64,000 bases of DNA from Candidatus Methylophosphatis roskildensis (GTDB taxonomy: Bacteria; Pseudomonadota; Gammaproteobacteria; Burkholderiales; Rhodocyclaceae). Position 1 is the stretch's first letter, and every line of letters starts with the position of its first letter. Below, piece after piece: positions 34,900-44,641 of the stretch. The notes under the pieces were generated by a model. That model worked only from the letters and a program-made list of their open reading frames with translations. It searched no databases and was not told the DNA's origin. Position numbers and translations under genes: made by a program. The DNA lies in assembly GCA_016708905.1 (NCBI GenBank), contig JADJEV010000003.1, positions 868,001 to 932,000 of the forward strand, written 5' to 3'.

Positions 34900-36884
34900 A
34901 GTGCTTGACCGAAAACCCTGTTTTTTCGAAGATCGCACCCGCTCTTCGCTCTCCCGCGTCATGGTCTTTGCGGTTTGCCCATGTTCCGCCCGCCAATTGC
35001 TATGCATTTATACTCTTTAATGCCAATTGGCATATTGTTATTGCGAGCTTGTCCGGTGACTTCCAGAATCACTCGATGATCTGCGGGCTTGGCGGCGGTT
35101 ATGCCGCCAGTTTGTGGGGCGAGTCACGTTGTGCATACCGGGTTGCGCGCTTCGCCCGCCGGTTTTCCCGTTCTTTCAGGATCGCGCCGATGCGATGGAC
35201 GTTCCTCGCCACCACCGCTAGCGCGACGTAGCGCTTGAAGCCGCGAATGCCCTGATCCGGACAGCGATCAAGGCCATGCACCTCGAGCGCGTTGATTGCC
35301 GGCTCGACCGCCGAGTGCCGACGTCGTGCCTTGACGAAGTGTTCTGAACTCTCTACCGCTTGCGCCTGTTGCGACAGTTTGCCCTTCCTCGGCAGCGCCA
35401 CCAGTTTCAGATGGGCCTGCAGTTCCTGTTGGTTGGTCGGGGAATGGAATCCCTTGTCAAAGCTACAGGCCTCCAGGTCGGCGAAGCGCTCCTTCGTTTC
35501 CTTGACCATGGCCACCGTCACCTGGTCGTCCGTCTGTTTTTCCATCACCCGATGATGCAGGACGAAGCGATGCTGGTCTTCCAGGATGCAGACCCGCAAG
35601 CCCAGTTCGACCGGCACGCCGGCCTTGCCCTTGCTGATCCATTCGGTGTGCGTCTCGAATACCGAAAACACTTTCTCGGCATGGGGGATCGTTTCTCCGA
35701 GAATGACCCGCCGCCGGGTCTGGTCGATTTGCCGGTCGGCATGTTTCATGAACGTTTCGATCTGGATTTTGGCGACCAGGTATTCGACACCGCCGGCACC
35801 GCCGTAAGATTCAGTCTTGGCCAGGGTTTCCCGGGCCTTGTCCAGATAGCCTTGGGCGACCTCCAGGTAGGTCTTGTGCGCCTCGATCATGCGCGTGTCG
35901 TTCGTCGCTTTCTGCGCCTCGTTGCGGGCCTTGCTGTGCTTCGCGTTCTGCGCGGCGCGCAGGTGCCGCTTGAGGTGCCTGACGTTGTAGGCGTGCTGCC
36001 GCCAGTCGGGGAGCCCTTGATCGGAGCCCAGACGCGCCGTCAGTTCGATCACCTTGCGCGTGGCGTCAAAGAGCAGGTTGATATCGGTCGGGTAATGCAC
36101 GTCGGTCTCAACTACGAAAGAGTCGCAACGCCCACGCAGGACTTCGCCGTCCTTTTTTTTTACCAGTTCGTGACCGGCCTCGACGACAATCTGGTTGATC
36201 TTGTCGAGCAGTTCCGGCGTGAATAGCGTGACATTGTCCTTGAGCGTCTGGTGGTGGTACGAGGTCGGATCGAACAACCCGTGTCCGAGCATTTGCCGGA
36301 TGCTGTTGTGCTGATTGACCAACTCATGCAGACGGTCGTAGTCGATGTTCAGGTCAAGCCGGATCACGCCGCAGACGAAGATCGACCAGAGCGTCATTCC
36401 GGGGCGCCCCGTTCGCTTGTCGATCTGCGGAGCTATTTCCGAGTCGAGCAATTGGAAGAGCTTTGCGCGCGTGGCCGGGTCTTTGTACAGCTGCTGCAGA
36501 CCTCTCAGAACCTGCGGGATGTCGTCGCGTGACTTGGGGTCGAGGAGGATTCGCGATACATCGACTTCGCCGATGTGCATCTGGGTATTCTGGACAACGC
36601 GCATCGCCTGCCTCCGGGGGAATTGCTTGATCGGGGTTTTCAATACCTACAATTATAATGCCGATGGGCTACAAGTGCCAGGCATTCCGGAACGAAGCGA
36701 AGATTTTCTTGCCAACCGCTTCCGCACTTCTTCTGGCGCGAAGATTTCCATCCCAATGTGCTACCCGGCCCGTAGTTCGGTCCTTTCACCGCAGTTGGCC
36801 GCGTCGGCCATCCGTTCTTCGTCTCAGCAAGATCCTCGGAATCCTTTGCGGATGCTGGGAGGAAGGGGTTTTCGGTCAAGCACT
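34900..36884 (-). mobile_element. ISNCY-like element, copy 1 (complete)
   Basis: Terminal inverted repeats AGTGCTTGACCGAAAACCC (34900) and its complement ending at 36884 bound a leftward transposase gene. Flanking tetranucleotides (AATT and ATGT) do not match, so the target duplication is gone. A second copy in the opposite orientation is at 39934-41904. Confidence 0.8.
35099..36604 (-). CDS. ISNCY-family transposase
   Basis: A 501-residue protein from MRVVQNTQMHIGEVDVSRI. It has an N-terminal domain (RGLQQLYKDPATRAKLFQLL ... MTLWSIFVCGVIRLDLN), VVETDVHYPTDINLLFD with the first Asp, a coiled insertion, KARRRHSAVEPAINALEVHG with the Glu, and the ending YVALAVVARNVHRIGAIL. The frame crosses a run of nine A at the LVKKKDG codons and is intact. 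Confidence 0.78.
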   Translation of the reverse strand: MRVVQNTQMHIGEVDVSRILLDPKSRDDIPQVLRGLQQLYKDPATRAKLFQLLDSEIAPQIDKRTGRPGMTLWSIFVCGVIRLDLNIDYDRLHELVNQHNSIRQMLGHGLFDPTSYHHQTLKDNVTLFTPELLDKINQIVVEAGHELVKKKDGEVLRGRCDSFVVETDVHYPTDINLLFDATRKVIELTARLGSDQGLPDWRQHAYNVRHLKRHLRAAQNAKHSKARNEAQKATNDTRMIEAHKTYLEVAQGYLDKARETLAKTESYGGAGGVEYLVAKIQIETFMKHADRQIDQTRRRVILGETIPHAEKVFSVFETHTEWISKGKAGVPVELGLRVCILEDQHRFVLHHRVMEKQTDDQVTVAMVKETKERFADLEACSFDKGFHSPTNQQELQAHLKLVALPRKGKLSQQAQAVESSEHFVKARRRHSAVEPAINALEVHGLDRCPDQGIRGFKRYVALAVVARNVHRIGAILKERENRRAKRATRYAQRDSPHKLAA

Positions 36885-37348
36885 ATGTAAGCCTCTGCAC
36901 TGCGCTGGTTCTGGACATAGTTGCGTCCTGCGCATAGGGGTCGGTAGTGTGCCTTTATCCGCCAGAGCAAGCGGGCATTCGCATCCTGCGGGTCCGAACC
37001 GACCGCGAACGGCAGATCCACCTTCATTGCTGACGTTCGGGCAAGAATCACGACCGTCGCCTTGGGTCGAGTCCGGCCCCAATGAAGATGGAAACCTGCC
37101 GTTCGGCACGGATTCTGACCAGCGTCGGGTAACCGTCGCATTGCAGACCAAGTTGGCGCTGAACGCCACCGTCCGTTCAGGCCGAGGACTTGTCACCGAG
37201 CAGTCGCTTGGAGCGTCCGCTGCGCTTTGTCACCTTGTTGATTTCCGCGTCGCTTTGATCCGTCGGTCGGCAAAGGTTTCTCTTTTGCCTGACCCATGTT
37301 GGGAATCGAAACGTTCAGTTGAATTCGGAGCTTGCAGGACTGATGACG
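36885..37348. other. gene-free stretch between an IS and a Tn3-derived element
   Basis: About 460 bases of high-GC DNA with only short, low-quality frames on both strands. I see no recognisable product, RNA or repeat. Confidence 0.4.
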
Positions 37349-37401
37349 GGGGGTGCTGGCACATTTGTGCAAAAAGGTACGGTAGCGACGCCCGGTTGAA
37401 T

Positions 37402-37437
37402 CAATAGGTTATGGCGCCGTTGCTCCGTAACCTATTG
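37402..37437. repeat. long hairpin inside the Tn3-derived element
   Basis: CAATAGGTTATGG and CCGTAACCTATTG pair over 12 of 13 positions around a ten-base loop. It lies 30 bases inside the left inverted repeat. It could be a recombination site, a transcription stop or the relic of a res-like site. Confidence 0.55.
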
Positions 37438-37578
37438 AAATTGACACATATCCTGTTTTTCGCAAAATACAGGGGTTTTTCGCCATACTCGCGCCCACCG
37501 GTGGAACGTAACCGGTAAGGGTGGTGCAGTGCGACGCAAGTACTCGGACGTTTTGGCAGCGATGCCCAAGGTGATCCC

Positions 37579-38007
37579 TTGTATCAGGCGGCGGTGAGCT
37601 ATGGCCAACTGGTGCGTACCCAGTACCTCTGGAAGTATTTCGCCGAGCAAGAATTCCGCAACGCCATTCGTCGGGTACTCAACCACGGCGAATCCGTCCA
37701 TCAGCTCCAGCGCACGATTCACCCCTTTGCGATCGGATCAAAACGCGGCCGAAGTCGCGGCGAACAACGCGCGATCTCGGGATCGCTGGCGCTGTTGTCA
37801 AACCTAGTGATGGCGTGGAATACGCAGCAACTTCAGGCCATGGCCAATCTACCGGCGGATCGGCGGCCAGATATCAGCGTTTCCGACATCGCCGCCGCAG
37901 GACCAGTGGCAACGAGCCACATCAATTTCAGGGGCGTACTGAAGTTTCCCCTCGAGGAACTCGCCGAGTCAATTCTACGGCCTCCGATTCGGCTCTCAGC
38001 CGCATGA
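37579..38007 (+). pseudogene. Tn3-family transposase TnpA, C-terminal fragment
   Basis: A frame of about 142 codons (open upstream without a start: DPLYQAAVSYGQLVRTQYLW) that includes RRVLNHGESVHQLQRTIHPF, LALLSNLVMAWNTQQLQAMA and SHINFRGVLKFPLEELAES. This is the conserved end of the Tn3 DDE transposase, with the Glu region and the HINFRG motif. The about 850 residues that should precede it are missing. Confidence 0.72.
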
Positions 38008-38222
38008 ATACTGCGGATTCGGGGGCCTACCGTACGTCTTGCACAAATGTGCCAGCACCCCCGAACCCGACTTTGACAGTTCCTGGGCACATTTTCCGGC
38101 GGAACCGCGCTAACCCATTGAACTGCTTGGGAGGGCGTCGTCCTCCACGCCAAAAGCCCTAGATACATGGATCGGCCCGTAAGCCTCGACGATAGGGCGG
38201 TACCGCCGATAGCATTGGGCAC

Positions 38223-39914
38223 ATGTATCTGCGCGAATCCAAGCAGAAGCGAGCCGACGGTAGCGTGGTCACCTACCTGCAACTGGCCGAGAACGTCTGG
38301 AACGCTGAGAAGCGCCGCTCCGAGACCCGCATTCTGTGTAACTTCGGGCGTGCCGACGATGCCGCCGTTACAGAGCGCTTGCGCCGACTTGCCAAGAGCA
38401 TTCTGCGCCGCTGCTCGCCCGAGACAATCGTCGCCGAGGACGGCAACTGGCGCCTGGTCTGCGCCTGGCCCTACGGCGACGTCTATACGCTTGAAGCGCT
38501 GTGGCAGCGGCTGGGCATCGGCGAGATCCTCACCGAGCAGGCGGCGGCGCGGCGGCTGGGCTTCAATGTCGAGCGCGCGCTGTTCGCGATGGTGGCCAAC
38601 CGGGCGCTGGCAGGGTGTTTGAAGCTGTACTGCTACGAGCAGTGGCTGCGCGAGGACGTCAGGATCGCCGGCACGCAAGCGCTGTCGCTGCAGCACCTGT
38701 ACCGGGCGATGGATTTCCTGGAGGCGAACAAGGAGGCCATCGAGCGGGCGATCTTCTTTCGCGTCGCTGACCTGCTGAGCCTCGACGTTGACGTTACCTT
38801 TTATGACACTACGTCTCTGCACTTTGAGATCGACGAGGAAGATCACGGCCTGGGTGCGGAAGATCTCATTCACGGCAGCCAGGCAGCGGGGCGCAAGGCC
38901 TACGCGGCGCCGCGCAAGCGCGGACACCCGAAGAACGGGCGCGGCGACGTGCCGCAGATCGTGGTGGGGCTGGCGGTCACCCGCGAGGGCTTCCCGGTGC
39001 GCCACTGGGTGTTCCCGGGCGACACCGTCGACGTCACCACGGTCGACCAAGTCAAGGCCGACTTGCGCGGCTGGCAGCTCACGCGCTGCCTGTTCGTGGG
39101 CGATGCGGGGATGGTCTCGGCTTCCAATCTCAAGGCGCTCTCGCGCGGCGGGGGCAAGTATCTGCTGTGCATGCCGATGCGCCGCGGCGATGAGATTACC
39201 CGCGAAGTGCTCGCCCGGCCCGGGCGCTACCAGACGGTAGCCGAGAACCTCCAGGTCAAGGAAGTCATGGTCGGCGAAGGCGAGCGGCGACGCCGCTACG
39301 TGTTGTGCTACAACCCGCAGGAGGCCGAGCGCCAGCGATCCCACCGCGCTGAAGTACTCAAGGAGTTGGAAGCCGAACTGGCGAGCCTGCGCGAGGCCGC
39401 CGACGAGCAACACAGCAAGCGTGAGTGTGCGCTGCGCGCCAGTGCTCGTTACGGGCGCTACCTGAAGCTGACTGCGCAGGGGCGTCTGCTGCTGGATGCC
39501 GCCAAGGTGAAGCAGGCCGAACGCTTCGACGGCAAGTTCGTGGTCCATAGCAACGACGACACGCTGAGCTCCGAGGATATGGCGTTGGGCTACAAGCAGC
39601 TGCAGCGTGTGGAGGAGGCCTGGCGGACGCTAAAGAGCGGATTGCGCCTGCGCCCGGCGTTTCATTGGGCGCCGCATCGCATCCATGCCCATGTGGCACT
39701 CACCGTTTTGTCGCTGCTGCTCGAGCGCGCCGCCGAGCATGCCTGTGGGGACACCTGGCGCAACATCCGCGACGATCTCAAGCGCATCCAGCTTGCGCAA
39801 TTGTTTAGCCCCCACGGCACCGTCTGGCAGGTTACCGAGCCCACGGCGGATGCCACTAAGCGACTGAAATCACTGCAAATCAAGCAGCCCGCCCCGATCC
39901 TGAGCCTCGCCTGA
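38223..39914 (+). CDS. IS1634-family transposase, complete
   Basis: A 563-residue protein from MYLRESKQKRADGSVVTYLQ, with the IS1634/IS4 pattern. The first Asp is in DVDVTFYDTTSLHFEID, followed by VGLAVTREGFPVRHWVFPGD. The second Asp is in CLFVGDAGMVS. The Y-x2-R-x3-E-x6-K region is YKQLQRVEEAWRTLKSG. An HKR-rich internal coiled coil lies at about 380-430. The gene is intact; element ends were not identified with certainty. Confidence 0.85.
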   Translation: MYLRESKQKRADGSVVTYLQLAENVWNAEKRRSETRILCNFGRADDAAVTERLRRLAKSILRRCSPETIVAEDGNWRLVCAWPYGDVYTLEALWQRLGIGEILTEQAAARRLGFNVERALFAMVANRALAGCLKLYCYEQWLREDVRIAGTQALSLQHLYRAMDFLEANKEAIERAIFFRVADLLSLDVDVTFYDTTSLHFEIDEEDHGLGAEDLIHGSQAAGRKAYAAPRKRGHPKNGRGDVPQIVVGLAVTREGFPVRHWVFPGDTVDVTTVDQVKADLRGWQLTRCLFVGDAGMVSASNLKALSRGGGKYLLCMPMRRGDEITREVLARPGRYQTVAENLQVKEVMVGEGERRRRYVLCYNPQEAERQRSHRAEVLKELEAELASLREAADEQHSKRECALRASARYGRYLKLTAQGRLLLDAAKVKQAERFDGKFVVHSNDDTLSSEDMALGYKQLQRVEEAWRTLKSGLRLRPAFHWAPHRIHAHVALTVLSLLLERAAEHACGDTWRNIRDDLKRIQLAQLFSPHGTVWQVTEPTADATKRLKSLQIKQPAPILSLA

Positions 39915-39933
39915 GGCCCGTTCCCGCCTAGAT

Positions 39934-41904
39934 AGTGCTTGACCGAAAACCCCTCAAATCCAGCAACTGCAATGGGTTCAGCCGTTCTTCCTGTGCCGAA
40001 GAAGTGATGGCAGACGCGGGAAACGATGGCGAAAGTGCCGAAATACTGGCGGTTCTGGACAAAGCGGTGGGAATCTTCGCGCCAGAAACGGCGCTGGAGC
40101 TGCCGGTAAAGAAATCTTCATTCCATTCTATAGCCCATGGTGTCTGTAGACCATAGACATTATAATCACTGCCACCGCAAGACAAGTTCAAGCGATCTTT
40201 CCGGAGACAGGCGATGCGAGTTGTCCAGAACACCCAGATGCACATCGGCGAAGTCGATGTTTCCCAGGTCGTGATCGACCCCAAGTCACGCGATGACATC
40301 CCGCAGATTCTGAAAGGGCTGCAGCACCTGTACCGAGACCCGAGCCTGCGCGCGAAGCTCTTCGAGCTGCTTGAGTCAGAGCTGGCGCCGAAGATCGACA
40401 AACGAATAGGGCGTCCCGGGATGACCCTCTGGTCGATCTTCGTTTGCGGCGTTATCCGCCTTGACCTGAACACCGACTACGACCGTCTGCACGAGTTGGT
40501 CAATCAGCACATCACCATCCGGCAGATGCTCGGACACGGGCTGTTCGATCCGACCTCGTACCACTACCAGACGCTGAAGGACAACGTCAGCCTATTCGCA
40601 CCGGAACTGTTGGACAAGATCAACCAGATCGTCGTCTCTACCGGTCACGAACTGGTAAAAAAAAAAGGAAGGTGAAGTCCTGCGTGGGCGTTGCGACTCT
40701 TTCGTGGTTGAGACCGACGTGCATTACCCGACCGATATCAGTCTGCTCTTTGACGCCACGCGCAAGGTCATCGAACTGAGCGCGCGCCTGAGCGCCGATC
40801 AAGGGTTGAGCGATTGGCGGCAGCACGCCTACAACGTCAGGCACCTCAAGCGGCACCTGCGGGCCGCGCAGAGCACCAAGCACCGCAATGCCCATAACGA
40901 AGCGCAGAAAGAGAAAAAGGACGCGCGCGTGATCGAGGCGCACGCATGCTGCCTGGGCGTTGCCCAAGGCTATCTGGATAACGCCCGGGAGACACTGGCC
41001 AAGAGTGCAGTGTCCGGCATCGAGTCCCTGGCCGCCAAGATCGAGATCGAGACGTACATGAAACATGCCGAGCGCCAGATCGATCAGACCCGGCGGCGGG
41101 TCATTCTGGGCGAAGTCATCCCCCATGCCGAGAAAGTCTTCTCGGTGTTCGAGACGCACACGGAGTGGATCAGCAAAGGCAAGGCCGGTGTGCCGGTCGA
41201 ACTGGGTTTGCGGGTCTGCGTCATGGAAGACCAACATCGCTTCGTCCTGCATCATCGGGTAATGGAAAAGCAGACCGACGACCAAGTGGCGGTGGCCATG
41301 GTCAAGGAAACAAAGCAACGCTTTGCGGATCTGGAGGCCTGCAGCTTTGACAAAGGATTCCATTCACCGGAAAACCAGCAGGAACTGCAGGCCCATCTGA
41401 AGTTGGTGGCCTTGCCGAGGAAGGGCAAGCTCTCGCAACAGGCACAAGCGGTGGAGAGTGCGGAGGACTTCGTCAAAGCGCGAGCTCAGCACTCAGCGGT
41501 CGAATCGGCGATCAACGCACTCGAGGTGCATGGCCTTGATCGTTGTCCGGATCATGGCATTGACGGATTCAAACGCTACGTCGCGCTGGCTGTGGTGGCG
41601 AGGAACATCCATCGCATCGGGGCCATCCTGCGGGAACAGGAAAACCGGCGGGCAAAGCGCAAGAGCCGGTTCGCAGATCGTGACATGCCCCACAAACTGG
41701 CGGCATAGCCGGCCAAGCCTCCTTCTCTGGAGCGATTCTGGCAGTCAGGGGAGCAGTTTGCCCGATGGATATGCCATATCGATGTCCGTTCCCAATAATC
41801 GCCAGAGACTGGCTGAAGCGACATGGGACGAACGATAAGTGTCATGACAGAGTAGTAATCAGTGGTGGCGCGCTCGTAAAAAAGGGGGTTTTCGGTCAGG
41901 CACT
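39934..41904 (+). mobile_element. ISNCY-like element, copy 2, with AGAT target duplication
   Basis: The termini AGTGCTTGACCGAAAACCC (39934) and GGGTTTTCGGTCAGGCACT (ending 41904) are flanked on both sides by AGAT (39930-39933 and 41905-41908), a clean four-base target duplication. It is inverted relative to copy 1. Together the two copies bracket the Tn3-derived and IS1634 elements. Confidence 0.8.
40214..41708 (+). pseudogene. ISNCY-family transposase, frame broken at a run of ten A
   Basis: About 90 percent similar to copy 1, from MRVVQNTQMHIGEVDVSQV. After HELVKKK the run has ten A instead of nine, giving a stop a few codons later (40673). The remaining frame (VLRGRCDSFVVETDVHYPTD to the end at 41708) is otherwise intact. 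Transcription or replication slippage in the A run could restore the frame, so the copy may still yield some enzyme. Confidence 0.78.
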
Positions 41905-41989
41905 AGATACACGCCCATTTCTGACACCACCCGGAAAGCCGCGCCCCAGGCCGCTTCCAGCTGTTATGTCACTAGCAAGTGTCAAAGTC

Positions 41990-42360
41990 GGGCCGAATCG
42001 CTGTTTCGTACCGCCAAGTACCGGCCCAAGTCCCACCAAGGGCTTCGCCGATCTCGACGAGGCTCGCGCCTGGGCAGCTGGTTTCGTCCATTGGTACAAC
42101 GACAACGTCGATCATCGCCACAGTAGCATTCGTTACGTCAGCCCGACCCAGCGCCACGCCGGAGAGGATCAGACAATTCTGGCGGCCCGGCATGCGCTCT
42201 ACACCGAGGCCCGCGAACTCAATCCGGCGCGTTGGTCCGGCAATACGCGCAGCTGGTCGCCGGTCGGTCCCGTCACCCTTAACCCCGAACGCCACAGCGT
42301 CATCAAAGCGCATTCGGTACAAAACAATATTCAGCCGTTGGCTGCATGACCAAGGCGACA
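41990..42360 (+). mobile_element. IS3-family orfB 3-prime fragment with right end
   Basis: Same subgroup as the element at 22454. It keeps AESLFRTAKYRP (the Glu region), then, after a one-base loss, KGFADLDEARAWAAGFVHWY to NIQPLAA and a stop at 42349. The terminus GGCGACA ends at 42360. The terminus abuts the stop codon of the next gene, leaving only one base between. Confidence 0.65.
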
Positions 42361-42361
42361 A

Positions 42362-43186
42362 CTACCTTGACGCGCGCCGTACTTTTACCCCCCTTGTCTG
42401 GTCATTAAGAACCCATGTCAGCGCCGATGGCGAGCCATTGTTGCAATTGTACATCTTCTGGATTGCCTCCGTTCCATCTACGAAGCGGAGGGTCACTTGC
42501 ATCATCGTGCAACCGTTATACCGGTAAGGTATAACAATTGACTGGCCGGGCGGGAGCTTCAAAATACCGCCCGGTTTGACGATTGCGTTCCTGCCCCGGT
42601 CGGCACCTTCTTCCCTTATCCAAACTCCACTTATGGCGCTTTCTGCCGCCGCCTTATGGGAATTGGTTATCATCACCGTATTGGTTGCCCTTTGTACGAC
42701 GGTTCCTGCCGGCAGCTCCTTGTCGGGCACCTTGTTCTCCCTTCGTTGTGTGTCCGCGACTTTTTTCATTCTTGCCGGATCCCAGTTCCTCTCAACGTTA
42801 TCGATTAAGGCTTCTTCGAGAAACTTGTCTTCTCCCGGAGCAACCTTGTAGACCCCATCACGGGCCGTTGACAGGTTTGCGTTGTTCCTGAAGTAATTGA
42901 AGTAACCCCTTTCGACTTTGAAAGTCATTTTTATGTCCGCTATACACGGCTCAGAACCACAATCGAACAACATGAGCCGGAAGTTTTCATTCTTCGGGTT
43001 CAACGCTTGACTTTCTTTGTACAGGTCCCCGCCCCAGTCTGAGGAGCCTTTTTCTTTGACGTGGACTTGGGTTAGTTCTGCTACCCCTGAGTTGTTCATA
43101 ACCAACACGCCATACGACTTGGCGCTGGCACCGGTCGAGACAAAAAGTCCCAACGTTGCGGCGAGTAGAATCCCGATGAGTTTCAT
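42362..43186 (-). CDS. secreted protein, second gene of an IS-split operon
   Basis: A 274-residue protein from MKLIGILLAATLGLFVSTGA, with a clear signal peptide cleaved after ASA. AAGGAG lies at good spacing upstream. It is mostly beta in pattern (YGVLVMNNSGVAELTQVHVK) with two Cys pairs (CGSEPC and NGC/YNC) that could form disulfides. The IS at 43200-44621 sits 13 bases upstream of the ATG. Without it, the gene would begin about 35 bases after the stop of the M23 peptidase gene, on the same strand. It is therefore a likely partner of that peptidase (inhibitor, immunity or accessory protein). Family not recognised. Confidence 0.65.
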   Translation of the reverse strand: MKLIGILLAATLGLFVSTGASAKSYGVLVMNNSGVAELTQVHVKEKGSSDWGGDLYKESQALNPKNENFRLMLFDCGSEPCIADIKMTFKVERGYFNYFRNNANLSTARDGVYKVAPGEDKFLEEALIDNVERNWDPARMKKVADTQRRENKVPDKELPAGTVVQRATNTVMITNSHKAAAESAISGVWIREEGADRGRNAIVKPGGILKLPPGQSIVIPYRYNGCTMMQVTLRFVDGTEAIQKMYNCNNGSPSALTWVLNDQTRGVKVRRASR

Positions 43187-43199
43187 TTTGCATCTCCTT

Positions 43200-44621
43200 T
43201 GAGCCTCTTTCAAAACCCAGAATTTGCTCATTCAAAGCCGCCGCACTCGCCTTGCAGGGGCGACATCTTGGTGGCGGTCTGGACTTGCTGTCCGCGCGTC
43301 TAGCCCGATTGCATATATTTCATGATTGACCTCAAAGTGTCTCCTGCACCCTCGGTGCATCGTATGCGCAATCGTGACCGGGAAACCTCATTGTCGCAAT
43401 CGCATCAACTGATCGGCGGACAACGCCAGGACACCGAACATCAAGTGTCCCATCACCTTGGTGCCGCCCTTGCACAGGATGGTTTTGCCGCCGAACTCAT
43501 CCTTGAGTCGTGCGTTGCTGCGCTCGGCAGCAGTGCGTTCGTTGTACCTGATTGCCTCGGCCGGCGCGAATTCGATCTTCTCGCCTTTGCGAGGGTTGTG
43601 ATCGATCAGAGGGACATGCCCCAGGCTGCGGCTGTGTTCGCGCAACTCGACGCTGCAGTAGGCCGCATCCATGAGATCGTAGAGGTTGGTCACGCGCTGC
43701 GCGCTGATCAACGACAGGGGAATGGCGGCACGGCTGTCATGCATCGAGGCCGAAGACAACAGCGCCGCAATCGGCACACCGCAGTCGGCGGTGTCCAGAT
43801 GCAGCTTGTAGCCATTCCAACTGACCTTGTAGCCTTGGGCATTGCACTTCGTCCCGCGATCACACGCCGTGGGAAGCTCGGCGCGCATCTGCCCCAAGGT
43901 CTGCTGGCGTTGGCGACACAGGGGCGATTCCTTGGCTGCGGAACGGGCCTCGCCTTTGCGCGGGCGTCCCCGTTTGCGTGGTGTTGCCGGCGTGACCGTC
44001 GGTGCCTGGGATCGCACCGGGCGTTCGCGGGTTTCAATGGCGGTGCCGTCCCGGCTGATGTGCCCGATCAATTGATCGCCGAGGTGTTCCTTGATCAGCG
44101 CTTCATGCACACGCTCGGCCAGGCAGCCTGCGGCAAATTCCTCGAAGGCACGCGAGAAGGTGGCCTCGGAGGGCAGCTTCTTGCATAGCGGGAAGCCACA
44201 CAGGCGGCGCAGTGCGCGGTCGATCATCAGGCGTTCGATCAGTGCCGTCGTGGTGGTCAGGCCCAGCACCGATTTGGCCACAAAGGCATTTGCCAGCCAG
44301 GCGCGTTCATGTGGCGGGCGCCCGATACCGCACCACGACGCCGCCGTGAATTCTTCGATCCGAACCCATTCCAGGGTATGAACGACCTTCTCCAGCTTCG
44401 GCGTCAGGGCGCCCACTTGCTCTCGCAATTCGGGCAGCAGTTCGTGCTGAATCACGTTCCAGCGTTGCATGATCAGTTCGCGTCGGGTAGCATTCATTTC
44501 GCAGGCGTTATGATGTCGGCGTGAGAACCCCATCATGCCAGAAATGGCCGCCTGCTCCTCGCGCTTTCACCTACCACAGCGAAATAATCAGGCGAGCATC
44601 CGGGGTTTTGCAAGAGGCTCA
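43200..44621 (-). mobile_element. IS5-superfamily element between two secreted-protein genes
   Basis: Inverted ends TGAGCCTCTTTCAAAACCC (43200) and GGGTTTTGCAAGAGGCTCA (ending 44621) match at 18 of 19 positions. The element is about 1.42 kb and separates the M23 gene (stop 44642) from the secreted-protein gene (start 43186). Confidence 0.75.
43388..44497 (-). CDS. IS5-superfamily DDE transposase
   Basis: About 369 residues from MNATRRELIMQRWNVIQ (an ATG 13 codons earlier is possible). The N-terminal DUF772-type domain has ANAFVAKSVLGLTTTTALIE and LPSEATFSRAFEEFA. The DDE residues lie in GHISRDGTAIETRERP, LYDLMDAAYCSVELR and AERSNARLKDEFGG. A basic insert (TPRKRGRPRKGEAR) lies in between. The gene is complete, so the IS could be active. 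Confidence 0.78.
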   Translation of the reverse strand: MNATRRELIMQRWNVIQHELLPELREQVGALTPKLEKVVHTLEWVRIEEFTAASWCGIGRPPHERAWLANAFVAKSVLGLTTTTALIERLMIDRALRRLCGFPLCKKLPSEATFSRAFEEFAAGCLAERVHEALIKEHLGDQLIGHISRDGTAIETRERPVRSQAPTVTPATPRKRGRPRKGEARSAAKESPLCRQRQQTLGQMRAELPTACDRGTKCNAQGYKVSWNGYKLHLDTADCGVPIAALLSSASMHDSRAAIPLSLISAQRVTNLYDLMDAAYCSVELREHSRSLGHVPLIDHNPRKGEKIEFAPAEAIRYNERTAAERSNARLKDEFGGKTILCKGGTKVMGHLMFGVLALSADQLMRLRQ

Positions 44622-44641
44622 CACTCCACTTCAAAACATGT

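Larger units (their letters stand above)
37349..38062 (+). mobile_element. Tn3-family mini-element with perfect 24-base inverted repeats
   Basis: GGGGGTGCTGGCACATTTGT plus GCAA (37349-37372) is exactly matched in inverse at 38039-38062. The 714-base interior keeps the last about 140 codons of a Tn3-type TnpA but lacks the rest and any resolvase. It also holds a large hairpin (37402-37437) and a candidate promoter TTGACA-17-AAAATA near 37441. With both ends intact it could be moved in trans. I see no matching 5-base target duplication. Confidence 0.75.

Noticed and set aside
34900..34918. ISNCY terminus CCGAAAACCC as another copy of the T/G-tract regulatory motif
   Set aside because: It shares only a ten-base stretch and lacks the T-tract and GGC spacing; it is fully explained as an IS inverted repeat present at all four ends.
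37833..39548. 571-codon minus-strand frame
   Set aside because: It overlaps the Tn3 fragment and the whole IS1634 transposase in antisense and has no motif.
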